Below are positions 53,589 to 64,000 of a DNA stretch of 64,000 bases, in pieces. The notes beneath the pieces were generated by a model. It made no database searches, was not told the origin of the DNA, and saw nothing but the letters and a program-made list of their open reading frames with translations. The DNA is from Toxoplasma gondii ME49 (taxonomy: Eukaryota > Apicomplexa > Conoidasida > Eucoccidiorida > Sarcocystidae). Position numbers and translations under genes: made by a program. Numbering within the stretch: position 1 is the stretch's first letter; each line of letters opens with the position of its first letter. Location: NCBI RefSeq assembly GCF_000006565.2, contig NC_031478.1, positions 2,649,874-2,713,873 on the forward strand. Direction: 5' to 3'.

Positions 53589-56500
53589 GAAGTCCGCTCC
53601 AAGGCCGCGCCGCTCCCATAAACAGGGCGAAGGCGGATGGGACGCGAAACAAACGTCAGGAAGTTGTGTATCGAGGAATGTGTGTCAAGAGCATGGGCAA
53701 CGCGATGTATTGTGGCGCGGACAGATCTCTCATGTTTCGTCAACGCTCGAACGCAGCAACTTGGAGGAAAGGTTACGCTGGATATGAACGAGCTAACGGG
53801 GAGAAAACTGCAGCTTGTGACTAGTGCCCAGGACGGTCGGACTCAGCAGGATGCTCATTTTGACAGGCAACGTGGTGGATGTTTCTTCATTAGCTTTGGC
53901 AGCAGCCCTTTCGGGAAGAAAGACGAATATATGGTCTGTTTTATGCACACCAAGGAAGAGCCAAGCGGTTGAGATCACCTCACACTCCTAAGGGACAGGC
54001 TCCACGGACGTATTCCTAGAGTTCCTCCCCATAAGACAAGCGTACCTTATGAAAATGCCTGCGGTGAAACGAACAGGGGTCTCATGAAAGAATGGTTGCT
54101 TTCTAGGTCTTCTTCAAAACAGAAGCCGATACGTTTGCCTCCCCACACAGATGTGAAATCCTGAGTACTGACGAGGTGCCCCAGCTGCAAAGCAGCGACG
54201 AGTTTTGGTTCCAATCCAAACGAAAGCTCGCTTTGCTCTTTTTGCATTGACTTCGCGGGTGAGAAAATGAAAACGTATGGAGTTTTCTTTTGCCAGACGC
54301 TGTCCTGGTCCTTTTTTCTTAAGGTCTGAGTCACCTGAAAAGTCTTCGATGGTCGTGCAAGTTTGTTTTTCCAGTTGGTATCCAAGAGTCGAGCAAGCAG
54401 GGAAGACGTCCGTGCGTATCACCGCTTGTGCAATAGACTAGACTGTGTGTGTACCCTTTCAGTTAAGGACAACCCTGGGCGCAAATCGTTGCGATAACTA
54501 GAAATTCAGGCCACAGAGAGGAACAACAAACTACCGTTCTCTTCAGAGCGCAGGCCACTTTTTTTAGAACTCCAAAACGTCTGAATCCCCTAGACGTGCA
54601 CGTAGGCGATTGTCCGTAGGCATGGACACGACAGTACGTTAAAACAAAGACATCACGTGAAGTATGTGCATGGCAACTGCCTTCCTCACAGTTATTCCAC
54701 ATACATGTACGGTTCCCGCTGCCGGTAGCTATATCGCAAGCACTTTGTTTATCTATTTTCTGCCGTATAAACCCATCATCCAGATATTTCAATAATACAG
54801 ACACTGAAGCCGTTTGATCTTTTTCCATCTCTACGCCAGGCGTAACTATATTATTGTTAATCGAGAGGCGGTTGCCTGTCAAAGGCAGCAAAACGCACGC
54901 CGTATACATCAATTGCTGACTACCTCTTTTCACGATTGTAGTCGCGAATGGTAGCACGCGTGACGTTTTCGCCACCTGCTGGCAGCCGTTGGCCTTAGAA
55001 ACAAAAATGTTTGTGAGCATTTCACCCGAACTGAAACACGAAGATATAGTCCAGCAGCCGCACATTTTCCAACGCCCCACTCACAAGCGACTCACGGGAA
55101 AGCCGTTCAGCTGTGTTTCTGCCACCAGAGAGCCTAAAATGTAAAAACGACGTTTGGGCGGTTCCGACAACGGAATCAATTTTCTGCTGAGAAATGCCGG
55201 TGCAGCTCTAAGGTGACACCACCGCAAGACAGTCTCTGCAGCAGCTCTGGCCCCACTGTGTCGTCCTTCCGTTCTTAGTCTACTTGTTTGAGATGTCCGT
55301 TGGGTGCTTGTGCAACCCCCAGACGACCGCCTCATTCAGTTGGTCTGCTCTGCAAGAAGAAACTATGAAAAGTGTTTCCGTCGTGTTCTCTCCTCACAGG
55401 TGTTGAGCGAACAAGTCGATCATACACACATACGGTTTTAAGCCATCCTTCTCACTTGTAAGTCGGGTCAAATGGCTGACAGAAGGCGACAGCACAGAAA
55501 AAGACTTAATCGAAAGGATTTTGAAAGGAAAATTAAAGACTTATCCATCCCACCTCCTAAATTTGTGCGGACAGTTTTGATGCGGCTTCTACTCTACTGA
55601 AAAAACCGATTATAGGAGTCTGCCGTGTCGGCTGAGACGTGTTGTCTCGATGTGCCGTACATACCTGCACGAGATGGCCAGATCGCTTAAAAAAACCTCG
55701 TTTTTGCAATCCCTACTCCACTCCCCCCTCCCCCTGGTTTTGTTTCTCTATTTCCTCAGCTAGATCGGCAGGACACGCAGGGGACAAAAGCCGACCACGA
55801 CTCCGTTTCCTGTCTCCACCGACGGGCTGTCGAGTCGGCCCGCGAGTTCCTCGCATCCCTTTTCAGTCCCCCCCAACTGGAACACTGCTATGAAGCAAAG
55901 CACACAGCCACTTTGGTACATGCAGAGATTATTTCCACTCAAATTTTCACATGACCAGCACACAGATGTAGATGTGCCTTCCCCCCAGTTTTATGGCACA
56001 CGCCACGGACGATATCGTTTTCGACTGATGTGGTGAATGTGTCAACTCGTCCCTTTGGTCAGACTTTTCACAGGAGTTGAGGAAGAGCCAGGAGCACAGC
56101 TCACTCAGTTTCAGAGTCCCTGTTCTCTTCATGACATGCAACGATTTTAACTCACGCAGTAATCAAAAAAAAGCTGTTCACCACCTGCCGACAGGGTTGC
56201 CCCGCGAGAACACCAGTTAGCTAAACAGGGGTACAACACACGCCAATTAAAGACCCGAAAGTTGCCTCAAAGAAGCTGATACACATCCAGGCCATGCGGC
56301 ACGATAAATGCATCATACATTAGTGCACCTACATAAACATGTGAGGCATCAGCACGTATACATGGCACCCCGCCCACTACGTATGACTTGCTTCACTCTC
56401 TCAGAATATTTGCAACACCAGTCTGTTGTGTGGTCGTATCAATCAAAAGATTCTGTATGTATCCACATATAGGGACTGCGTACCGACTCACAATAACATA

Positions 56501-58485
56501 CCCGAATGTATTACGCTGTTTCTCGCGGCGGTCCCACCAACCACAACAACGCAACGTGCATCGAACAGCGTGGGCGGGTGTGGTTCACAACCGCTGCTGA
56601 TTCCCAGTTTTAAAAACTGCAAGAAAGCGCCGCCCAGTGCACGCCTCTTACCATGCCTCATTCCGTTGTGTGCGAAACGGCAGCAAAAATGCCTGCACAC
56701 TGTTTCTCAATCACAAGCTCCAGCAATACCATTTAGTCAAGAAAAAGAAATGTCTTCGTCAGTAGCGTCTATCTACACAAAAAGCGGTTTAACATATGGA
56801 ATTGAATTATTATTCCAGCAACGAAAAATAACGTACCGACTTCATATAAGTGGCATTTTATAATAGGTTTGCATGCTTACGCATGTGAAAATAGACACAG
56901 CAGTCCGACGAATGCGGATCCAGCAACCACACCGCCAGGCAAAATAGGCACGTCACGTACATTGCCTGAGCGTTTCACAGTCCTTGTGTCCCCTATTTGG
57001 TTGCGAAAAACAGGTACTGAGAAACGCGTGCCTCCATGGCCGACAGAATGCTCATCACTAGTGTGCATGATGTATGAAGGGCTTTACCTGCGCTGAGAAC
57101 ACAGGCGGAAAACAACTTCCTGGACATTCATGGTGCTACCCTCATGGCCTCGTTGCCCCCTCAACTTCTTTTCCTCATGTGGTCTTCACCTCTTCTTCCC
57201 CTTTGCCATGCGTTGGTCCCCAAACCTACTTTTTGACTCAGCCGATCAACTGAACCAGTCAACGGCCACTATTCAGCTACTGACCACTCGAAAAAAATTG
57301 TGATTGTCAGTGGAAGAAAGAATGGTGATACCTGCTCGTCCCCAAAACACGCATACATATGCAACAACGCGTATATACAGACGAAACAAAGCAAACTCAT
57401 CAATTACAGACGAACGCGGACCTGCAGAGCGAATTCACCGACACCGAGGCCAGAGAAATATGAAGCGAGGACGCTTGTTCCCCTGACGATTGCTTGCGTC
57501 GTAACGGGGTCCTTCGGAAAACAGTATGTAAAAGGCACCTCCTTTGGAGCGGATCTTTCTTTCGAGTTTATTTGTTGGCGCTTTCTTCATGGCTCCTTCC
57601 TGCGCCTTGTGATTCTCGCTTCTGTGTTTCTGGTTGTTGTGCCTTCGTGTGCACTTCCAATCGGGTCCGAACGTCGTGTGTCACCAGGCATCCTGACAGA
57701 GGCGCGAAGACGGCAGATGAAATCGAGAGGAAAAAGCGACACGGAGAAGGAAATACAGGGGTCCGAATATCGACGCCTGCATAAATATGAACTGGCTTTC
57801 GGTTACACACCGGGCGTTGTTCTCTCCTTGTCTGGCAATGTCCCTGAGGGCATGCAGATGACGCCAACATATTCCCTGACGTATGACGTGCACTGGCAGC
57901 CACACAGCGAATGGACAGAGTTCCATTGAAGATCTTCACACAAGTCATATTGCATTTGCACCGGTACAGCTAGTGGAGGTGTGGCTTTCTTCGGCAGTGG
58001 TATAAAACAGTTTAAGGGGAACTGCAAGGTCTCGGAGGACGTCTACAGAAGATACATCGTTTGTATAACTTGTCTACGCTCACGAGGTACGCAGTTATAT
58101 CTATCCACATAAACCCATACACTTGCAACAATACACATGTGTGCATTCCCTATCCGTGAGTAAGACTGCGTGTAGACAATCGACTGGTGTGCGTTCGGTC
58201 TGAAAGTCTGTCTGACTGCCGTTCTCTGCCAAAGCTACTTGCACACATGAGTAGTTACTCACACACGAGTCTACAAGAAGATAGCAGGTGGCACATCAGA
58301 TGCAGAACTAAAAACAGAGACGCAAAAAGAGCGAAGGCATCCGTTAGCACCAGCCTGTGTCAAACCAAGTACCCCCGGCGGGTTATGACATGCGACAAAA
58401 GCTGAGACCCTTTAAGCACAACAATCGTGCTCTCGCTGACAACACTAGCAACGCTTTCCTATTCGTGCCCGAATTGAAAACTTAC
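53589..58485. other. Long region between adenylate kinase and the FATP-like gene
   Basis: The convergent 3' flanks of adenylate kinase (+) and the FATP-like gene (-). The missing 3' exons of the FATP-like gene should lie on the minus strand here, but I could not identify them. One + strand frame at 57550-57929 is reported separately. Otherwise there is nothing recognisable. Confidence 0.45.
57550..57929 (+). other. Unassigned open frame with a hydrophobic segment
   Basis: Part of a frame open from about 57300 to 57929. It has a hydrophobic run (LRLVILASVFLVVVPSCAL) followed by charged sequence ending in TPTYSLTYDVHWQPHSEW. No ATG precedes the hydrophobic part in this frame, so it would have to be an internal exon. 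Otherwise the T/C-rich DNA merely reads as hydrophobic. The end loosely recalls the 'YSV.W....W' block before the first membrane helix of TM9/EMP70 proteins, but no TM9 helices follow. It is unresolved. Confidence 0.2.
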
Positions 58486-61400
58486 CAGTGTGACCAAGAA
58501 AGTAGAAGAAACCTAAACGGTCAACACTCATGAGATCTCCCGACCGGCACCACGCATCATTCTGGCGGAAAGAATTCCTGTACACCATCGCACGAGTGAC
58601 GTCATCGTCGACAAATCCCAGCCATTCGTCTCGGTCTGCAAGGTTCACAATCGCTTCTCCTGCAGATGAAGGACAAAATGAAGCCCGCCACAAGCAAATG
58701 AACCATATATACAAAAACAGAGAGGGAACAAATGAAGATGTATACATGGAAGCCAACACTGATAGGAATAACAGAGCAGACAGAACCAGAGAACAACACA
58801 AACTGAAAGCTAAACACGTTTTGAGGCTTCGGACGCTTGGTGCCCGCCAGCCTACAGGCAGCATCTTCTTAAACCGCACCAAAATGTCAACTCAATACAC
58901 CACGGCACACCAAAAATTACGGAACAATATGATACGTGCAAGCAAACGTCTCTCGATAAACTACAATGGACATCTGCCTTTTGCTCCTTCAGAAAAGCCC
59001 CGACCGCCCAAACGTCACTAGTAACTGAAGGCACAAGGTCTATACAGCACTGCACGAAATTGTCCGAATCTACCACCGCACAGCTGTCACAGAGCATGAA
59101 GTAACGAGCAGATTCCTCACGCTTACGTGCGGACGGGTCTCCGCGTATAAAGGCATCGAGAGACACAAAAGATACGCAGCACGAGATAAGCCACCGACAA
59201 ACAGATTCAGTACTGCCATGGTTCGTACCGCGCCTCTGATCAAGAGTACTCCTCAATTCCGCATCGAGACACAAGCCTGTGTGAGGTCCCCGGACGATTT
59301 CTTGTTTCACTTCGTCGAATCGAGCCAGCCTAGCTGTTCCTCGTTCTCCTTGGACAGTGTTGGGGATAAAACCACATGGCCCCATTTTCCCTAGAGAGTT
59401 GATAAGCGGAGAGGATATCGGCCAGTGAGGCCGGTAATAATGTTCCACGCAAGTCTTCAAAGTTTCCCCCGCTTCTTTGGTCAGCCGCGACCAGATGTAA
59501 CTTGTCATTCCATATCCTACACATCCTCGTAGGCGGCGGTTCTGAGGAACGGCGGACGTATTTCGACGTTCTGACTCCGATTTCTTCTCTACAGAACTGT
59601 CGCCGGTTTCTTCCTTGAATGTGGGTAACTCGTCAAAGAGATTCGCCCACATTCGTGGGCAATATGCTGTGTACGTACACTGGAAATTGTCGATGTGTCG
59701 CCAGAAAGCGGAGCAGGACGGAGAGCACTGACGAGGGAAAACGATGCTGGCGCGGGCCTGCACAGCGGCCGCGAAAATCGCTAGGCCTCCGTTTTCCTCT
59801 TGAATACCAAGAGGGCAGTATACAACATCGTTATCTGTCAGATCCATGTGTCTGGCCCATGTGACACCAAAACTGATGACCGTTTTAGCACTTAGTTTGA
59901 CAGGTGCCAGTCGCCGCTCCTCTTCTCCGGGATTATATGCATATGTTTCAGCACGCACACCCTGACCCGTCTCACCTGCCTGCCCGTCTCCTCCTTCCGC
60001 GTGACTCTTCGTATTTTGCGGAGAGGGAACAGTGACATATACATAGAGTGAAGGACGAGGGTGGCGACTGGTTCCCTGGCCTGGATGCCCACAAACGGCA
60101 CAGGCAGCGGAACGGGCGACTGCACATCCGACTGCATCTGACCGCGCCTGCGATGTCTTGCCTTGCTCTTCTCCAGCAATCAATGCGCCAGTTGTGTCTC
60201 CGGTTTGACTTGACTCACTGTCTCCCGGCTCGAGGCACGCCCAACAAAGAGGTGACGATGAGGACATTCGGGTGGGGAGATTGAAGACAACGCCCAGAGA
60301 AGGAGAACACGGAGGAAGAAGAAGGTCTTTCACATCCATGCTCCTTCGTCTGGCTGGAGACACTCGCGCCCCGATCGTGCACGGCGACCGGTCAGAATTC
60401 GTCCCTTCTGGACGAACCATCTTTTCGTCTGTTGCAAAATCAGCCTCGCGCTTTCCGGGTTCTGAATCCCAGTTACAGTACCCTACGGATGCAGATGTGG
60501 CTTCTCGGATCTCTTCGAGAAGGTTCCTTTCCTGCGTGTTTGGAGGACAATTTTGAGACACTGTTGCTTCGCCGTACACGAATACAGGAAATGTGCGTTC
60601 ATTGATTTCTTGTTTCCCTGCAGGTCTCTCTACCACTCTTCCTTTTTCCCACCTGGGACAACTGGGCAAAAATGTCTTCTCCCAGAGTGATTTAGCCTCC
60701 GTACCGCCACTGGCAGCCTGAGCATGCCCGTCACCTCTCAGCTTCGTCCGGATGGCCGCAGCGTCGGGAGAACCTTCACCGTTTCGCTTCGTAAATTGGT
60801 TTTGCTGCTCTTTCAGTCCATACAGCTCTCGCAATGCAGGAAGATGTTCGTCATCTACAAAAATGCACGTTGGTTTAGCAGCGGAAATGGCCTGAAAGAG
60901 GGCCGTCCCCTTCAGATGCGGAGGAATGAGCGCGACAACGAGACATGCCTTAAGCAATCCAAGCAGCAAGATAATTGATTCCACACTTGTAGACATAACT
61001 AACGCGACTACAGCGCCTTCTCGAAGTGGAGCTTGTCCACATGCAGGTTCACAAGCAGCGCCCTGTCCTTTCTCTGCGTTGAACAACGCTGCTTGACCAC
61101 GCTCAGCATCTGCTGAAAACGCGGGGTCCGGGACCATCACCCAACTTTCACGCCGTTGCCGGATTTTTCCTTCGTCGCCTTTGCCTTCACCAGAGGGGGT
61201 GCGCTTTTCGGAGTCGTTCCCTTCCGTTGGGGCCTTGTCCGAGTCTTCTGCGGGCGACATCTTGCTGGGGACAGTGATAGGTATCTGCGCGAGTTCCTCA
61301 TCAATGATAAGATTCTTGGTGCCTTCTCGCAAAAGAACCTCCAACGTCCCTGCTCCTCGACGGTCTTTGTGAGCCCAGACCGCCACTGCATTGCTCCGCT

Positions 61401-62241
61401 CATTTACATGACGGTATGAGAGAGACATGTTGCTCTCTGCAGAAATAAGGAACGGTTTTTCGCCCGCATCTACTGCCGCATCTTGAATCCAGTCTGCAAG
61501 TGTATTTACACCATTGTTTGCTAGTTTCACTACAGTCTCTTGGTCCTGGAACAAGCCTTTCCACCAGCGTTCCTCTGCCTCTTCTAACGTCACTCCAGTA
61601 TCAAGAAGAAGACGATCGCGATCTTCCGCGGAAATGCTCACCAACGTCGGTTTAAACCTCTCTGGAGAAAGGGCACACGTTCCGAACCGTGACTTCGTTC
61701 TGTCGTCTCGCAGCTTCCTCCCTTTCACTTGGCCTTCCCCTTCGAGTGGCCACTGAGGCGTACCACGTAGGCCGATCTCAGTCGCTAAATCTTGTCCTTG
61801 TCCTTGTCCTTCGTCGCCTTTCGAAATGTCTCCACTGTCCCCGAACTTATCACTTTCAGAAGAGCCACGAACATGATCACACTCCTCTCCACAAAAGCGG
61901 TTACTTTTGTGTTCCAGAAATCCCTGAGTTGAGTAGCACGCACCTCCCACACTGCTGTCGACTTCACAGTCACCGCCGTCAGTCGCACACATGCTTGCGT
62001 CGCGAGCAGCCCCAGCAACTGTGGAGGCGCATCCTCGTGTGGATCCTGGAACTCCCAGAAAATGCGAATTCGAGTCCAAGGCTGCCGCAGTTAGGCGAAC
62101 CGGCATCGCCACAGTTGCAAACGGTGCGTTCACTTGGAAGAACGAGGAGCCCGACTGCACTTCATGACGAGGTGAAAGAGACACAGGGGGGGAAAATCCC
62201 CCTTCCGAACAAGGAAGCGAGTCACGTTCTTCGAGATCCAT
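58486..62241 (-). CDS. FATP/very-long-chain acyl-CoA synthetase-like protein, motifs degenerate, 3' end missing
   Basis: Exon 1 runs from ATG 62241 (MDLEERDSLP) to about 59229 and exon 2 is 58659-58486; the last donor (GTAAGT) shows the gene continues. Residues from about 200 follow the AMP-forming fold of SLC27/FATP proteins: SYRHVNERSNAVAVWA, VVALVMSTSVESIILLLGLL, KPTCIFVDDEHL, MDLTDNDVVYCPLG, FWRHIDNFQCTYTAYCPRMW, LRGCVGYGMTSYIWSRL, KMGPCGFIP, RFDEVKQEIVRGPHTGLCLD, then exon 2 with SGDLMSVDRLGFFYFLGHTG. The two nucleotide-binding signatures are not recognisable. The TSGTTGLPK P-loop position reads YVYVTVPSPQNTKS (residues 733-746) and the FYGATEG position reads EHYYRPHWPIS (from 933). Activity as an acyl-CoA ligase is therefore doubtful. 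The exon 1 donor could instead be about 12 bases earlier. The N-terminal 200 residues are low complexity, including a short Gly-Gln repeat. Confidence 0.75.
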
Positions 62242-64000
62242 GTCTAACTGAAGGTCAGATGCGGACAAGACGCTTCATGTAGGGCTGTGTGGCGCAGCGG
62301 AGAGAGAGGAAGAACGAGACTTGAAAACGAAGACAAAAATATGCCGCCACCGCACACACCGCTGGGAAAACGGTGAAGAAGTTTCCAGCAATCCTGACGA
62401 CACCCATCCACTATTTGTGGCCAAAAGGAAGTGTGTAACACACAGACTGAATGACACTGCAGCAAGGATATGACGAGCCTCTAATAAATGAATTTCAAAA
62501 ATTCCACAGGATCATGTAGTGGGTGAAACCCCACACTTATAGCGCTTGCGGTCGTCGCATTATTGCACCTATTTGCTTCAACTTTCGCGAAAATACGCGG
62601 GAAAGCCTTACTTAAAAGATGACGTGACCGCAGCCTTGAGACGTAAACGTACCCGCCTGGCGTACTGCAGAACTTTACTCGGTAACTGAAAAAACCCTTA
62701 TTCACACGTTGAATTAAAAGAGGAACATAGCGCTGGTAAGGGCATTTTGGGCCGTGGAAAGTAAATAACCAAAATAAGGCACTGTAAACGGGAACACCAG
62801 ACGAGGTGCTAGTCCATGTGTCTCAAATACGCCGTATAGCGGCATCCACGACGGCGTACGCTAACCGCAAACCCGAGAGTCGGTTTTGCTCCGCTGGGAA
62901 AGAGTTCACACATATTATCGCTTTTTAATAGTGGCATGCTTGTCATTAATCTGCTCCTGAACACAGCATTTCCCACAACTTTGCTACTTCTATCCAAAAA
63001 GTGCTGGACAGTGTGTCGCCGCTTTTTGATCCGCATCATCGAAGCAGCAGAAGAACACAGACGTTCCGCCCCTCCCGCTCCCTTAAGCAGCAAACCAGCT
63101 AGTTATCACCCCCAGCCAACGACACAGCTACAGCAAAAACCCTGTTGATGCACATCTGAACCCCAGACACGGAAAGAACCGGAAAAATCGCGAGCGATGG
63201 GGCATTAAAGGTGAAGGGGAAAAAGAGAGACGGAAAAAACGGATACTCACGGAATGCACCCGTCACCAGTGAATGCATGTGAAACACGTCCGGGAGAGAG
63301 TAGTACATGCGTCAGGAACTTCTGGTTAATAACAGCATCTGCAGATACCAAAACAACTGAGTGAGCGGTGGCGATGCCCATGTTCTTCCTGCAACCACAC
63401 TTCGTTAAATATAGAACAAAAATCCATCCTAGCAGGTCCAGACTCTGGACGTCGAGGATGCTTGCTGGAACGCCGGTAGAATCTTTGAATCTCAGCGGCA
63501 CCTAGGCATAAGATACTCTCGACCCAACGAGTCTTCTGTTCGATCAAACAAACTTCGCCCACGTGTAGGATGTGGTTTTTACCATGATAACTGCGGCATG
63601 TGTCTACACCTGCTGCGACGTCTCTCACGTTCGTGTCAAATTTTTCGTGATATTATACCTTACGGCTATTTGGGGTCCTCAGTAAGTATAGCACTGATGG
63701 AATATAACTTCGTTGGGAGCTGCGCTCAACTTTGAATTGCCAGCGGGCTTGTATCAAGCGTTTTATTGTCTGCTATGACACGGGCTGAAAAGATTAAAGC
63801 TCTAATCCCTGCCCGATCGCACTACCCGCCTTGTACCACTTTTTGTTTCATGTCTTTGCGAGCTCGGGGTCCCTGGCCGCCTGCCTCGCCTTATTGTGAG
63901 CAGGCGAGTGTATCAGGTTCTCCGAAAGACGGGGCAACAGGTGGAATTGCAAGTGAAGCGACGGCTACATTGTTGTAGAAATGGACATGCAACAAGCTCT
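62242..64000. other. Upstream region of the FATP-like gene to the window edge
   Basis: Positions 62280-62345 on the minus strand form a pyrimidine-rich leader ahead of the FATP-like start, and an acceptor-like CTTCAG lies at 62249-62254. GCATGC occurs at 62934-62939. One possible orphan exon (63251-63388) is listed separately. The last 300 bases hold no recognisable gene. Confidence 0.4.
63251..63388 (-). other. Possible orphan exon
   Basis: A minus-strand open segment is bounded by GGTTGCAG at its 5' side and a GTGAGT donor at its 3' side. It encodes about 46 residues including MGIATAHSVVLVSADAVINQ and HAFTGDGCIP. The acceptor lacks a strong pyrimidine tract. It could be a 5' exon of the FATP-like gene or of a gene beyond the window. 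I do not recognise it. Confidence 0.25.

Noticed and set aside
57066..57180. A minus-strand segment reading GSTMNVQEVVFRLCSQ, reminiscent of the FATP GENVSTxEV block, considered as the next exon of the FATP-like gene.
   Set aside because: The sequence before it is purine-rich with no acceptor tract, the phase with 58486 could not be satisfied convincingly, and the similarity is short.
62242..62268. Start of the FATP-like protein nine codons earlier, at 62268.
   Set aside because: That codon is TTG; the first in-frame ATG is at 62241. The same reasoning moved the JMJD4-like start from 27855 (TTG) to 27765.

Overview
The window looks like nuclear DNA of a coccidian apicomplexan, most likely Toxoplasma gondii or a close relative (Hammondia, Neospora). 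This is an inference. The GC content is near-balanced. The genes are intron-rich and use GTGAGT/GTAAGT donors and pyrimidine-rich CAG acceptors. Conserved domains are embedded in very long Ser/Glu/Arg-rich low-complexity protein, genes are separated by 2-6 kb of sparse sequence, and GCATGC elements recur. No rRNA, tRNA, CRISPR array, transposase or viral gene was recognised.

Layout. (1) 736-5519 (+): a six-exon gene whose C-terminal half is a Zc3h12a-like NYN ribonuclease domain. (2) 10011-15844 (+): a three-exon multipass protein with two PqiA-type membrane modules and a glycosylated, Cys-rich lumenal tail. (3) 21636-27765 (-): a JMJD4-like JmjC oxygenase with a long extra C-terminal region. 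(4) 30675-39916 (-): PIG-O, the GPI ethanolamine-phosphate transferase 3, reconstructed in eight exons. (5) 42187-45443 (+): CutA in five exons, with a long N-terminal extension. (6) 47380-48160 (-): a small two-exon coiled-coil protein. (7) 50954-53588 (+): adenylate kinase in four exons. (8) 58486-62241 (-): a fatty-acid-transport-protein/very-long-chain acyl-CoA synthetase homologue whose ATP-binding motifs are degenerate; its 3' end was not found. The stretches 5.5-10.0, 15.8-21.6, 27.8-30.7, 39.9-42.2, 45.4-47.4, 48.2-50.9 and 53.6-58.5 kb hold no gene I can support.

Exon joins were deduced by hand from reading frame, GT/AG sites and alignment to remembered family sequence. Where both phase and domain alignment agree they should be close to correct; uncertain joins are flagged. 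The genes do not form one pathway. Three of them touch lipid or membrane biology (the PqiA-type protein, PIG-O, the FATP-like protein) and two touch RNA or translation control (the NYN nuclease and the JMJD4-like oxygenase). The most promising novelty is the PqiA-type protein with its lumenal tail, followed by the apparently inactive FATP-like protein.
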